From Sphingomonas elodea ATCC 31461 (GTDB taxonomy: Bacteria; Pseudomonadota; Alphaproteobacteria; Sphingomonadales; Sphingomonadaceae): DNA of 50,873 nt. This document shows, piece by piece, positions 40,908 through 50,873 of this stretch (positions within the stretch are counted from its first letter, which is position 1; each line of letters begins with the position of its first letter). Location: NCBI RefSeq assembly GCF_000226955.1, contig NZ_AGFU01000042.1, positions 1 to 50,873 of the forward strand, in the 5' to 3' direction. Position numbers and translations under genes: made by a program. The notes under the pieces were generated by a model, which saw nothing but the letters and a program-made list of their open reading frames with translations, made no database searches and was not told where the DNA came from.

Positions 40908-43526
40908 TCAGGCCGGCTGCAGATCGAGGGCGAACACGGCGCCACCGCCTTCCGCATTCGCGGCGTGAATGGAAACCTGCATCGCGCCGGCAAAGCCCTT
41001 GGCGATGGCCAGTCCCAGGCCGCTGCCGCCGGTCCGGTCGCCGCCGGTGCCGCGTGCGAAGGTTTCGAAGATGCTGGACTCCTCGCCCGGTGGCAGGCCG
41101 GGGCCATGGTCGCGCACGGCGAGCTGCACGCCATCGGGCCGACGCGTGCCGATGATCTCGATCTCGCCCGCGCCGCCATGGACCGCGGCGTTGGACAAAA
41201 GGTTGAGCAGGATGTGGTGCAGCAGCCGTGGATCTGCGCGTACCAGCGGCAGGTCCGGCGGCACGCGCAGCACCAGCGCCCGTCCCTCCAGCACGTCGCG
41301 CAGATCGTGCACGGCAGCCGCAGCGGCGTCGGTCAGGTCGATCGGCTCGAGGCTCAGCGCTATCGCGCCCGCATCGATGCGGACCATGTCGATCAGATTG
41401 TCGAGGAAGCGCCGCAGCCGGGCGACTTCGGCTCGGGCGATGCCGGTGGCGGCCTCTTCCGGGTGCGCGGCGGCGAGCGCGTCCACCGCGGCGGCGACCG
41501 AGGTGAGCGGGGTGCGCAGGTCATGGCCGATCGAGGAGAGCAACGCGGCGCGCAGCCGGTCGCGTTCGCGCAGGATCGACACCTCGCGCACATCCTGTTC
41601 CAGCCGCAGCCGTTCGTGCGCTAGCGCCGCCTGGCCGAGCAGGGTGGAAAGCAGCAGCGCGCGGTCTGCGGTGATCGGCTCGCGGCCGTCTGGGGCGGCA
41701 AGCCCGATTACCGCCAGCACGCCCATGCTGGTGCGCAAGGGGTGGAACTGCCAGTCGGCAGCGATTAGCGTTCCGGTGCCGACACCACCCGCCTCGCCGC
41801 TGCTCCACGCCCAATCGGCGGCAGCGTGGTCGACCGCGCCGAGCGGCGGGGCGTCCTCCGGACAGCTGGCAATCCGTTCGAGCACCCCGTCGCGGCGGGT
41901 GAGCAGGACGACCGAAAGGTCGAGCATCCGCGCGACCTCCTCGCACACGACGCGGCTGGTCGTCTCCGGATCCGAGGCACGGGCGAGCGCCTGGCCGAAG
42001 GCCGCGACGGCGGCATTCTCCTGCGCGCTCCGGGTGCCCAGCGTCGCCCGTGTGCGTAGCCTTGCGGTGAGGTTGGCGGTGAACAGCGCGATCGCCTCCA
42101 GCACGAAGAAGGTCAGCACGCTTTGCGGGTCGCCGATCGTGAAGGTGTAGAGCGGCGGCAGGAAGAAGAAATTATAGGCCAGGCCCGCCATCGCCGCCGT
42201 CGATACGCCGGGGCCGAAGCCATAGCGAAAGGCGATCAGCACGACCGGCAGCAGGAACAGCAGATCGGTGCCGCCCGCCCCGATCAGCGGCAGCGTCAGG
42301 GTGCCGAGCGCCACCGTGAGCGCGACGGCCAGCGCGCCGGCCAGATGCTCCTGCCAGCGGCCGAGCGCGGGAAGGGGCCCGCGCTGCCGCTCCCTGGGGC
42401 GACCCTCGGCGGCGGGAAGGACATGCACGGCCAGACCCTCGACGGAGCGCAGCATCGATTCGACCACCGATCCATGGCGCAGCTCGAACCACCAGCTGCG
42501 GCGCGACCGGCCGATCACCAGCTGGGTCGCGCGCATGCCGGTCAGGTGGGTCCGCAGGCCGTCGATGACGGTCGCGGCGGGGACCGTGGCAACGGTGGCG
42601 CCAAGGCTGCTCGCCAGCTGCAGCGTGTCGGCGACGCGGCGGCGCTGCTCGGCATGGAAACGCTCGGCGCGCGGCGTTTCGATGAATACGACCTGCCAGG
42701 ATGCCCGAAGCGCATCGGCCAGGCGCTTGCCCGCGCGCACCAGCCCGTCGCCGCCGGGCAGTTCGCTCACCGCCACCAGCACCCGCTCGCCGGCGGCAAA
42801 GGTACCCGGCACCGCCAGCGCATCGAGATGGTCGAGCATCGCCCGGTCGACGCTGAGCGCGGCGCGGCGCAGCGCCATCTCGCGCAGTGCCGAGAGATTG
42901 GCCTTGGAGAAGAAGTGGGCGAGCGCGCGGCTCGCCTCGGCGGGGACATAGACCTTGCCCTCCTTCAACCGGTCGATCAGCTCGTCGGGCGGCAGGTCGA
43001 CCAGTTCGATCTCGGCATCGTCGAAGATCGCGTCGGGCACCGTCTCGCGCACCCGTACCCGCGTGACGCTGGCCACCACGTCGTTGAGGCTTTCGACATG
43101 CTGGACGTTGAGCGTGGTGTAGACATGGATGCCCGCATCGCGCAGCTCCTCCACGTCCTGCCAGCGCTTCGGGTGGCGGCAGCCGGGGGCGTTGGTGTGG
43201 GCGAGTTCGTCGACCAGCACCAGCGCCGGGCGGCGGGCGAGGATCGCGTCGAGATCCATTTCCTCCAGCCGGTGGCTCTGATGCTCCACCGCCTTGCGCG
43301 GCAGGACTTCGAAGGGGGTGACCAGCGCCTCGGTTTCCGCGCGGCCATGCGTCTCGACCACGCCGACCACCACGTCGCTGCCGCCGCGCAGCCGTTCGGC
43401 GCCTTCTCGAAGCATCTCGTACGTCTTGCCGACGCCCGGCGCCGCGCCGAGAAAGATCTTCAGCCGCCCGCGCGCCTCACGCTGGGCTTCGCGCAGCAGC
43501 GCATCGGGATTGGGGCGGTCGTTCAT
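40908..43526 (-). CDS. kdpD: Potassium/turgor sensor histidine kinase KdpD
   Basis: The 872-residue kinase controls the Kdp potassium pump through KdpE. The N-terminal KdpD domain begins with IFLGAAPGVGKTYEML (Walker A, residues 27-35) and ALVLVDELAHTNAPG. A Usp-like domain follows (GERVLVAVSELPGGDGLVRA), then four membrane helices near 395-490 and a GAF-like region. The phosphoacceptor His lies in SSIGHDLRTPLTSVA, and the ATPase domain has IDMVRIDAGAI and GSGLGLAIAKGF. The start at 43526 gives the normal KdpD N-terminus; upstream codons in the frame are not. It is divergent from the kdpFAB genes and separated from kdpE, unlike the usual kdpDE operon. Confidence 0.95.
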   Translation of the reverse strand: MNDRPNPDALLREAQREARGRLKIFLGAAPGVGKTYEMLREGAERLRGGSDVVVGVVETHGRAETEALVTPFEVLPRKAVEHQSHRLEEMDLDAILARRPALVLVDELAHTNAPGCRHPKRWQDVEELRDAGIHVYTTLNVQHVESLNDVVASVTRVRVRETVPDAIFDDAEIELVDLPPDELIDRLKEGKVYVPAEASRALAHFFSKANLSALREMALRRAALSVDRAMLDHLDALAVPGTFAAGERVLVAVSELPGGDGLVRAGKRLADALRASWQVVFIETPRAERFHAEQRRRVADTLQLASSLGATVATVPAATVIDGLRTHLTGMRATQLVIGRSRRSWWFELRHGSVVESMLRSVEGLAVHVLPAAEGRPRERQRGPLPALGRWQEHLAGALAVALTVALGTLTLPLIGAGGTDLLFLLPVVLIAFRYGFGPGVSTAAMAGLAYNFFFLPPLYTFTIGDPQSVLTFFVLEAIALFTANLTARLRTRATLGTRSAQENAAVAAFGQALARASDPETTSRVVCEEVARMLDLSVVLLTRRDGVLERIASCPEDAPPLGAVDHAAADWAWSSGEAGGVGTGTLIAADWQFHPLRTSMGVLAVIGLAAPDGREPITADRALLLSTLLGQAALAHERLRLEQDVREVSILRERDRLRAALLSSIGHDLRTPLTSVAAAVDALAAAHPEEAATGIARAEVARLRRFLDNLIDMVRIDAGAIALSLEPIDLTDAAAAAVHDLRDVLEGRALVLRVPPDLPLVRADPRLLHHILLNLLSNAAVHGGAGEIEIIGTRRPDGVQLAVRDHGPGLPPGEESSIFETFARGTGGDRTGGSGLGLAIAKGFAGAMQVSIHAANAEGGGAVFALDLQPA

Positions 43527-43589
43527 CGCCGCCCTTGGTAGTGTGCCTGCCGGTCCGACGCCACGGCCGTGCACGCGACTATATGGAAT

Positions 43590-43627
43590 CTTAATGCCCG
43601 CGCGCCGCTTTCGCCGTCGAAGCTTAA
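43590..43627. promoter_or_regulatory. Candidate kdp control region
   Basis: The 165-base gap between kdpD (minus) and the kdp structural genes (plus) holds two CTTAA motifs (43590-43594 and 43623-43627) 33 bases apart, about three helical turns. The second lies inside a short dyad (GCCGT...ACGGC, around 43613). KdpE binding here is plausible because the gap should contain both kdp promoters, but no strong -10/-35 is seen. Confidence 0.3.
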
Positions 43628-43691
43628 CGGCCGGCGGACCTAGATCGCGTGCCACACCGCCACCCGGCGGCATGCAACAAGGGCCAACCCC

Positions 43692-43775
43692 ATGTCCGAC
43701 ATTCTCTGGCTCGCCGCGCTCGGCGGGCTTTTTCTGCTGACGCTGGCCTTCGTCCAGCTGTGCGTGAAGGCCTGA
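43692..43775 (+). CDS. 27-residue membrane peptide before kdpF
   Basis: A start at 43692 behind AAGGGCCAACCCC encodes one hydrophobic helix (MSDILWLAALGGLFLLTLAF, then VQLCVKA). It ends 3 bases before kdpF. A tiny hydrophobic protein ahead of kdpF is seen in other kdp operons, so it is probably a real accessory peptide of the pump; its role is not established. Confidence 0.6.
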   Translation: MSDILWLAALGGLFLLTLAFVQLCVKA

Positions 43776-43778
43776 GCG

Positions 43779-43868
43779 ATGGGCCTGCACCTGATGCTCG
43801 CCGGTGCGACCGCGCTCGCGCTGCTCGTCTATCTGGTCGCGGTGCTGCTGCGGCCCGAGCGTTTCTGA
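43779..43868 (+). CDS. kdpF: Kdp complex small subunit KdpF
   Basis: The 29-residue single-helix peptide ([20 protein letters not shown], then AVLLRPERF) matches KdpF in size, the hydrophobic helix and the terminal RPERF typical of the family. KdpF stabilises the KdpABC complex in the inner membrane. It lies 3 bases after the preceding small ORF and 10 bases before kdpA, whose ribosome binding site (GAGGAGGG) begins in its stop region. Confidence 0.85.
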   Translation: MGLHLMLAGATALALLVYLVAVLLRPERF

Positions 43869-43878
43869 GGAGGGCCGC

Positions 43879-45582
43879 ATGACACTCCAAGGCTGGGGCT
43901 TCATCGCCCTGTTCGTCGCCATCCTGGCGGCCGCCGCCAAGCCGATGGGCCTGTGGCTCTTCGCGCTCTACGAGGGGCGCCGCACACCGCTCCACCGCGT
44001 GTTCGGCCCGGTCGAACGCGGCATCTACCGCATCGGCGGGATCGATCCGCACGCCGAGCAGGGCTGGCGCACCTACGCGCTGCACCTCATCCTGTTCAAT
44101 CTCGCGCTTGCGCTGCTCACCTATGCGGTGCTGCGCCTGCAGGCGGTGCTGCCGTGGAACCCGCGCGGGCTTGCCGGCATGAATGCCGACGGCGCGTTCA
44201 ACACCGCGATCAGCTTCGCCACCAACACCAACTGGCAGGGCTATGCGGGCGAATCGACGCTCTCCAACCTGTCGCAGGCGCTGGGGCTGACGCTGCACAA
44301 TTTCACGTCCGCTGCGACCGGCATCGCGATCGCCTTCGCGCTGTTCCGCGGCTTCGCCCGCAAGGAAGCGCGCGGCATCGGCAATTTCTGGGCCGATTTC
44401 ACCCGCGTGACGCTGTATCTGCTGATCCCGGCCTGCATCGTCTATGCGCTGTTCCTGGTCGCCTGCGGCGTGCCGCAGACGCTGGCCAGCAGCATCGATG
44501 CGACCACGCTGGAAGGCGCGCGCCAGACGATCGTGCTGGGGCCCGTCGCCAGCCAGGAAGCGATCAAGATGCTCGGCACCAATGGCGGCGGCTTCTTCAA
44601 CGCCAACTCGGCGCATCCGTTCGAGAACCCGAGCGCGCTGACCAACCTGGTGCAGATGCTGTCGATCTTCCTCGTCGGCGTCGGCCTCACCTGGACCTTC
44701 GGCAAGGCCGTGGGGAACACCCGCCAGGGCTGGGCGATCCTCGCCGCGATGGCGGTGCTGTTCCTCGGCGGCGTGGCGGTGACCTATGCGGCGGAGTCCG
44801 CCGGCAACCCGGCGCTGCATGCGATCCATGTCGCCGGTGCGAACATGGAGGGCAAGGAGACCCGCTTCGGCATCGTCGGCAGTTCGCTGTTCGCGGTCGT
44901 CACCACGGCGGCCTCGTGCGGCGCGGTCAACGCGATGCATGACAGCTTCACCGCGCTCGGCGGCCTGATCCCGCTGTTCAACATCCAGCTCGGCGAGATC
45001 GTGGTCGGCGGCGTCGGTGCGGGCATCTACGGCTTTCTCTTGTTCGCCATTCTCTCGGTGTTCGTCGCCGGGCTGATGGTGGGGCGCACGCCGGAATATG
45101 TCGGCAAGAAGATCGAGGCGCGCGAAGTGAAGCTGGCGGTGCTCGCCGTCGCCGTGCTGCCGCTCTGCATCCTGGGCGGTGCGGCACTGGCCTCGGTGCT
45201 GCCGGCGGGTTTGGCGGGCATCGCCAATAACGGCCCGCACGGCTTCTCGGAGATCCTCTACGCCTTCACCTCCGCGACCGGCAACAACGGCTCGGCCTTT
45301 GCCGGCCTCTCGGCGAACACGCCCTTTTACAACGCCATGCTGGGCATCGCGATGTGGCTCGGCCGCTTCTTCGTGATCGTGCCGGTGCTGGCGATCGCCG
45401 GCAGCCTCGCCGCCAAGAAGCATGCCGCCGGCGGCGTCGGCGCCTTCCCGACCACGGGGCCGCTGTGGGTGGGGCTGCTCGTCGGCATCATCCTGATCCT
45501 GGGCGGCCTCACCTTCCTGCCGAGCCTGGCGCTGGGGCCGATCGCCGATCACGTCACGCTGCTCCGCGGCCAGCTCTTCTGA
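43879..45582 (+). CDS. kdpA: Potassium-transporting ATPase subunit KdpA
   Basis: The 567-residue integral membrane subunit selects and passes K+. It has the four-fold selectivity-loop pattern of the SKT superfamily: [51 protein letters not shown] and [15 protein letters not shown]. The start at 43879 has an ideal GAGGAGGGCCGC; a frame from 43804 overlaps kdpF and is rejected. The length is close to the E. coli protein (557). Confidence 0.97.
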   Translation: MTLQGWGFIALFVAILAAAAKPMGLWLFALYEGRRTPLHRVFGPVERGIYRIGGIDPHAEQGWRTYALHLILFNLALALLTYAVLRLQAVLPWNPRGLAGMNADGAFNTAISFATNTNWQGYAGESTLSNLSQALGLTLHNFTSAATGIAIAFALFRGFARKEARGIGNFWADFTRVTLYLLIPACIVYALFLVACGVPQTLASSIDATTLEGARQTIVLGPVASQEAIKMLGTNGGGFFNANSAHPFENPSALTNLVQMLSIFLVGVGLTWTFGKAVGNTRQGWAILAAMAVLFLGGVAVTYAAESAGNPALHAIHVAGANMEGKETRFGIVGSSLFAVVTTAASCGAVNAMHDSFTALGGLIPLFNIQLGEIVVGGVGAGIYGFLLFAILSVFVAGLMVGRTPEYVGKKIEAREVKLAVLAVAVLPLCILGGAALASVLPAGLAGIANNGPHGFSEILYAFTSATGNNGSAFAGLSANTPFYNAMLGIAMWLGRFFVIVPVLAIAGSLAAKKHAAGGVGAFPTTGPLWVGLLVGIILILGGLTFLPSLALGPIADHVTLLRGQLF

Positions 45583-45594
45583 GGACGACACGCA

Positions 45595-47613
<2,019 letters not shown>

Positions 47614-47622
47614 GGATTACCC

Positions 47623-48450
47623 ATGTTCCGTACGCTTCTTTCGTTCGCGTCGCTCACCGTCGTCGCCGCTCCGGCCTTCGCGCAGGACAGCGTGCCTGCC
47701 GCCCCGGCGGCCGCCGGGGCGGCAGCTCCCGCGCTGTGCACCGACCGCCCGACCAAGTCGAACTTCGCCTGCACCGTGCCGCAGGGCATGGTGCAGCTGG
47801 AGACCGACATCGGCAACTGGACCCGCACCGATGCGGGCGACACCCGCGTCGACACCGTGCTCTACACCAACCCGACGCTCAAAGTCGGCCTGACCGGCTC
47901 GACCGACATCGAGGCCAGCATCGCGCCCTACGAGACCGTGCGCACCCGCACCGCGGAGGGCACCCAGACGCTGCGCGGCGTCGGCGACCTCACGCTGCGG
48001 CTCAAGCAGCGGCTCACCGATCCGGCGGGGCAGGTGCAGATCGCCGTGCTGCCCTTCGTCAAGATCCCCACGGCGAAGACGGGCATCGGCAACGGCCAGA
48101 CCGAGGGCGGGGTGATTGTGCCGGTCAACATCGCGCTGCCCAAGGGCTTCACGCTCACTTTCGGCCCCGAGGGTGACATCCTCGCCGACAGTGACGGGCA
48201 CGGCCACCATGCCCAGCTGGTCGGCACCGCCAATCTCGGCAAGGCGATCACGTCGAAGTTCACGCTGATCGGCGAGTTCTGGGTCGCGCGGAACTTCGAT
48301 CCGGCGGCCTATGTGACGCAGACCTCCGCCGACATCGCCGCGACCTATCTGCTGCGCCCGACGCTGCAGCTCGATCTCGGCGCCAATTTCGGCCTGAACC
48401 AGGCCACCCCCGATGCCCAGGTCTATCTGGGCGTCTCCACCCGCTTCTGA
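47623..48450 (+). CDS. Outer-membrane transporter-like protein inserted in the kdp operon
   Basis: The 275-residue protein has a signal peptide (FRTLLSFASLTVVAAPAFAQ), an Ala/Pro spacer, and a beta-barrel-like region with alternating strands (VQLETDIGNWTRTDAGDTRV, GVGDLTLRLKQRL, LQLDLGANFGLN). It ends in LGVSTRF with terminal Phe. It resembles the MetA/phenol-degradation putative outer-membrane family commonly annotated only as transporter. It starts 9 bases after kdpB and ends 13 bases before kdpC, whose SD overlaps its stop, so it is expressed with the pump. A role in letting K+ cross the outer membrane, or in sensing, is inference. Confidence 0.82.
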   Translation: MFRTLLSFASLTVVAAPAFAQDSVPAAPAAAGAAAPALCTDRPTKSNFACTVPQGMVQLETDIGNWTRTDAGDTRVDTVLYTNPTLKVGLTGSTDIEASIAPYETVRTRTAEGTQTLRGVGDLTLRLKQRLTDPAGQVQIAVLPFVKIPTAKTGIGNGQTEGGVIVPVNIALPKGFTLTFGPEGDILADSDGHGHHAQLVGTANLGKAITSKFTLIGEFWVARNFDPAAYVTQTSADIAATYLLRPTLQLDLGANFGLNQATPDAQVYLGVSTRF

Positions 48451-48463
48451 GGAGGATATCGCC

Positions 48464-49036
48464 ATGCGTTCCGATCTCGTTTCCGGCCTCCGTCCCACGC
48501 TTCTGTTCACCCTGATCTTCGCCGCGTTGCTGGGGATCGTGTATCCGCTGGTGGTGACCGGCGCCGGGCAGCTGCTGTTCCCGGCACAGGCCAATGGCTC
48601 GCTGGTGCGCGACGATGCCGGCAAGCTGCGCGGCTCGATGCTGCTGGGGCAGAGCTTCGCCGGTGACCGCTATTTCCAGGGTCGCCCCTCGGCGGCAGGC
48701 AATGGCTATGACGCGCTCGCCTCGAGCGGCTCGAACCTGGGCCCGGCCTCCAAGAAGCTGAGCGATCGGGTGACCGCCGACCAGAAACGCCTGGGTGCCG
48801 ACGCCCCGGCCGACCTGCTTCAGGCATCGGGCTCGGGCCTCGACCCCGAAATCAGCCCCGAAGCCGCGCGTTTCCAGGTCGCGCGCGTCGCCAAGGCACG
48901 GGGCATTGCGCCTGACCGCGTCGCGCAGCTGGTGGAGGCGAACGTGCAGCGCCCGCTGTTCGGCATCATCGGCGAACCGCGCGTCAACGTGCTCGCGCTC
49001 AATCTCGCGCTCGACCGGCAGGGCGGCGCTCGCTAA
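48464..49036 (+). CDS. kdpC: Potassium-transporting ATPase subunit KdpC
   Basis: The 190-residue periplasmic subunit with one N-terminal helix (LLFTLIFAALLGIVYPLVVT) stabilises the KdpAB complex. Family motifs are GSMLLGQSF, YFQGRPSAAG, SGSNLGP and LDPEISPEAARFQVARVAKA, with the terminal FGIIGEPRVNVLALNLALD. The start at 48464 follows GAGGAGGATATCGCC; in-frame upstream codons belong to the preceding gene. The size equals that of the E. coli protein. Confidence 0.97.
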   Translation: MRSDLVSGLRPTLLFTLIFAALLGIVYPLVVTGAGQLLFPAQANGSLVRDDAGKLRGSMLLGQSFAGDRYFQGRPSAAGNGYDALASSGSNLGPASKKLSDRVTADQKRLGADAPADLLQASGSGLDPEISPEAARFQVARVAKARGIAPDRVAQLVEANVQRPLFGIIGEPRVNVLALNLALDRQGGAR

Positions 49037-49044
49037 GCCAAGCC

Positions 49045-49731
49045 ATGGCGAGCGCAACCAAGGTCCTGATCGTCGAGGACGACAGCCATATCCGCCGGCT
49101 GCTGCGCGGGGCCCTCACCCGCGCAGACCACCAGGTGATCGAGGCGGCGACGGCGCGCGAGGCGATCGCCGCCTTCGGCATCGACAAGCCCGATGCGGTG
49201 CTGCTCGATCTCGGCCTGCCCGACCGAGACGGCATCGAACTGATCCAGCAGGCCAAGGCGGGCGGGGCGGCGGTGATCGTCGTCTCGGCGCGCACCGACA
49301 CCAGCGAGAAGGTCGCAGCCCTCGATCTCGGCGCGGACGACTATTGCACCAAGCCGTTCGATACGGAGGAACTGCTCGCCCGCCTGCGCACCGCGCTCCG
49401 CCACCGGCTCGCCGGATCGGCCGAGCGCGAGCAGCTGGTGATCGGGGCGGTCGAGATCGACCTGCTCCACCGGCGGGTCCGGAAGAATGGCGAGCCGGTG
49501 CATCTCGCGCCCAAGGAATATGGCGTGCTGGCGCTGCTGGCGGCGCATCCGGATCGAGTGATCGCGCACGGGCAACTGCTTCGCGACATCTGGGGCCCGG
49601 CGCATGTCCAGCAGCTCGATTATCTCCGTATCGTGGTGCGCAACCTGCGTCAGAAGCTGGAGGCGGATCCCGGTCGCCCGCAGCTGATCGTCAACGAACC
49701 CGGCGTCGGCTACCGGCTGGTCGGCGGCTAG
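49045..49731 (+). CDS. kdpE: Kdp response regulator KdpE
   Basis: The 228-residue OmpR-type regulator has a receiver domain with phosphoacceptor Asp in AVLLDLGLPDRDGIEL and Lys in DYCTKPFDTEELLAR. The DNA-binding winged helix contains LLHRRVRKNGEPVHLAPKEY and YLRIVVRNLRQKLEADPGRP. It follows kdpC by 8 bases with a weak ribosome site, so its level may depend on the pump operon. The cognate kdpD is on the other strand, more than 5 kb away. Its TAG overlaps the TAG of the convergent MerC gene in a CTAG. Confidence 0.95.
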   Translation: MASATKVLIVEDDSHIRRLLRGALTRADHQVIEAATAREAIAAFGIDKPDAVLLDLGLPDRDGIELIQQAKAGGAAVIVVSARTDTSEKVAALDLGADDYCTKPFDTEELLARLRTALRHRLAGSAEREQLVIGAVEIDLLHRRVRKNGEPVHLAPKEYGVLALLAAHPDRVIAHGQLLRDIWGPAHVQQLDYLRIVVRNLRQKLEADPGRPQLIVNEPGVGYRLVGG

Positions 49732-50042
49732 CAGCGTCCGTCGCAGGGAACGGCGCAGGGCTGGCGTACGCCCTCCCGCCAGTTGGCGAGGTGGGCGCCG
49801 GCGAGGCACAGGCTCCCCGCCACGGTCAGCCCGGTCTCGAACGCCGCCTGCCAGGGCAGCGCCACGCCGAGCAGCATCCAGTGGAATGCGTCCCCAGGCG
49901 CGAAGCGTGCGGCGAGCGCGGGCAGCGCTGCCAGCACCAGCGGCAGCGCCAGGCAGTGGAGCATGCACAAAGCGGAGGCGCAGATGCCGATCCGGTCCAG
50001 TCGCCTCTGCCACCGCACGCCTCCCAGTTCCGACAACCGCAT
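49728..50042 (-). CDS. MerC-domain membrane protein
   Basis: The 104-residue protein starts at 50042 behind GGAAGGACGGTGC. It has the MerC-type membrane core: RIGICASALCMLHCLALPLV with the C-x-x-H-C metal-binding pattern, then HWMLLGVALPW and a third helix. A Cys-rich end (CAVPCDGRC) follows. MerC proteins are named for mercury uptake, but many chromosomal members lie beside zinc-limitation genes. A Zur-like palindrome and a DUF1826 gene on the other side of the promoter support a zinc role. No mer resistance genes are present. Confidence 0.82.
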   Translation of the reverse strand: MRLSELGGVRWQRRLDRIGICASALCMLHCLALPLVLAALPALAARFAPGDAFHWMLLGVALPWQAAFETGLTVAGSLCLAGAHLANWREGVRQPCAVPCDGRC

Positions 50043-50097
50043 GCACCGTCCTTCCCGCCGCCGAACGGCTTGTACGCTGTTCCTGAACGCCATGGAG

Positions 50098-50114
50098 ATG
50101 ATACAACATATCAT
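50098..50114. promoter_or_regulatory. Zur/Fur-like palindrome between divergent genes
   Basis: ATGATA (50098-50103), CAACA, TATCAT (50109-50114) is a perfect 6-bp inverted repeat in an AT-rich island within GC-rich DNA. It lies 56 bases from the MerC-type start and 19 bases from the GTG of the small ORF at 50133. Its composition and position fit a Fur-family operator, most likely Zur given the DUF1826 and MerC neighbours. Confidence 0.55.
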
Positions 50115-50132
50115 TCTTTCAAGGAGGTCGGC

Positions 50133-50309
50133 GTGTTTCATCCCGTGCCCGCGCTGCCGCGCACCGGACCAGGGCATTCGGTTTCGGAGGTTTCTCGCTC
50201 CTGGCCCGCGATTTCCGCGGGCGGGGCGCATGTCGACGGGAGTCTCTGTCTCCCGTCCAGGGCGCTGCGCGGGCATGGCATGCGCCGCCGCTGGGGGACG
50301 GCGCGATGA
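50133..50309 (+). CDS. 58-residue protein coupled to the DUF1826 gene
   Basis: GTG 50133 is preceded at ideal spacing by AAGGAGGT, the best ribosome site in the region. The 58-codon frame starts MFHPVPALPRTGPGHSVSEV and ends Arg-rich (GMRRRWGTAR). Its TGA overlaps the ATG of the DUF1826 gene (ATGA). It has no Cys pairs, signal or membrane segment and no family I recognise. It could be a small zinc-stress protein or a translational leader. Confidence 0.5.
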   Translation: MFHPVPALPRTGPGHSVSEVSRSWPAISAGGAHVDGSLCLPSRALRGHGMRRRWGTAR

Positions 50310-50873
50310 TCAGTGTCGCGCCGGCGCGGGCCCTTGCGTCGTCCCCCCTCGCGATCGAACGCTGCGACCCGGAGGTGTTGCAGCTGGTGACCCGCCCGGA
50401 GGTGCATCTGGTAGTCTGGCGGCGGCCGCTGCCCGCCTCGCTGGAGTGGCTGTCCCGGCTCGACTGGTCGCGGATCGACGATCTCGATTTCGTCGCCGGG
50501 GTAGACCGCCTGGAGGCGGAGATCGGCGGGGGGCTTGCCGAAGCCGGCTACCCCGCCGGTGCCCGCGGCGACGCGTTGCTCGACGAAATCGCCGGCCATG
50601 CCCGCCGCTTCGCCGCGATCCACAGCCTCGATGCGGTCACCATCCGGCTCGAGGTCATCGATACCGATGCATGCCGCAAGTTCCACGCGGATTACGTCAC
50701 CGCGCGCCTGCTCGCCACGCTGGTCGGGCCTGGTACCCAGTGGATCTACGGCATCGCGCCGACGGACGCGCCCGTTCGCCAGCTGCGCACCGGCGACGTC
50801 GGCATCTTCAAGGGACGCCTGGGCGCGGACCCGCTGGCCATTCTGCATCGCTCGCCGCCGCTAACGGACACCG
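50306..50873 (+). CDS. DUF1826 protein (partial, runs off the window)
   Basis: The first 189 codons are open to the window end. Segments fitting DUF1826 are EVHLVVWRRPLPASLEWLSR near residues 33-52, IRLEVIDTDACRKFHADYVT near 127-146, and VGPGTQWIYG, with a likely metal site (Cys, His). DUF1826 genes are often Zur-controlled and linked to COG0523 zinc GTPases. The start overlaps the stop of the small ORF, so it needs upstream translation. The C-terminus is missing. Confidence 0.75.
   Translation, partial: MISVAPARALASSPLAIERCDPEVLQLVTRPEVHLVVWRRPLPASLEWLSRLDWSRIDDLDFVAGVDRLEAEIGGGLAEAGYPAGARGDALLDEIAGHARRFAAIHSLDAVTIRLEVIDTDACRKFHADYVTARLLATLVGPGTQWIYGIAPTDAPVRQLRTGDVGIFKGRLGADPLAILHRSPPLTDT

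Noticed and set aside
43586-43597. GAATC followed by TTAA upstream of kdp, resembling a CtrA/CcrM site
   Set aside because: There is no second TTAA at 7 bases; the next is about 30 bases away, so the CtrA consensus is not met.
49728-50042. MerC gene as evidence of a mercury resistance operon
   Set aside because: No merR, merA, merT or merP is present, and the promoter carries a Zur/Fur-like palindrome with a DUF1826 gene opposite.

Overview
The window is GC-rich and densely coded, with short intergenic gaps. It looks like the chromosome of an alphaproteobacterium, most likely a sphingomonad. The clues are an FdxA/CarD pair, a ubiquinol-cytochrome c chaperone next to a DUF177 protein, a TIGR02186/TauE pair, a Suv3-like helicase followed by an S4 protein, RcnB, a TonB-dependent receptor with an adjacent TetR gene, and a perfect CtrA-type box. 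All calls come from reading translations and motifs by eye; no database search was run. No stretch longer than 300 bases lacks a gene. I found no rRNA, tRNA, CRISPR array, insertion sequence or integrase.

Layout. 1-4750: sugar-use operon (ROK sugar kinase, secreted GH3 beta-glucosidase, aldose 1-epimerase), probably converting exported beta-glucan or cellobiose breakdown products to phosphorylated sugar. 4750-8020: a REP-like inverted repeat pair, small proteins, a TonB-like membrane protein, and dapD with a HAD nucleotidase. 8159-13226: a subtilisin-type autotransporter with a Pro-Thr stalk, a second aldose epimerase-like protein and release factor 3. 13227-17927 (mostly minus strand): a small protein, an MFS transporter, and a TonB-dependent receptor divergent from a TetR regulator, with an operator lying inside the receptor promoter. 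17959-20686: envelope and respiratory housekeeping genes (CBP3-like chaperone, DUF177, BamE, RcnB). 20700-23417: a palindrome-rich intergenic region, an NfrB-like glycosyltransferase and a translationally coupled outer-membrane-type protein. 23488-28387: TauE/SafE exporter, TIGR02186 protein, HerA-like ATPase and M23 peptidase. 28622-33434: Suv3-like helicase, S4 protein, FdxA, CarD, and a DUF2807 protein behind a 14-bp-arm palindrome. 33569-36199: a small Ala-rich protein, PdeM phosphoesterase and M20 peptidase. 36320-40136: a three-gene accessory operon (TIR-TM-TPR protein, unknown protein, and a protein combining TPR-like, SLOG-like and cyclase-like regions). 40126-49731: Crp/Fnr regulator and kdpD on the minus strand, then kdpF, A, B, an outer-membrane protein, kdpC and kdpE on the plus strand. 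49728-50873: MerC-type protein divergent from a small ORF and a DUF1826 protein, with a Zur-like palindrome between them.

The best candidate for an undescribed system is the 36320-40136 operon. It combines a membrane-anchored TIR protein, a coupled unknown protein and a SLOG/pseudo-cyclase protein, a domain mix typical of nucleotide-based stress or anti-phage signalling. Secondary candidates are the NfrB-like glycosyltransferase with a reduced outer-membrane partner, the outer-membrane protein inserted in the kdp operon, and several strong uncharacterised operators.
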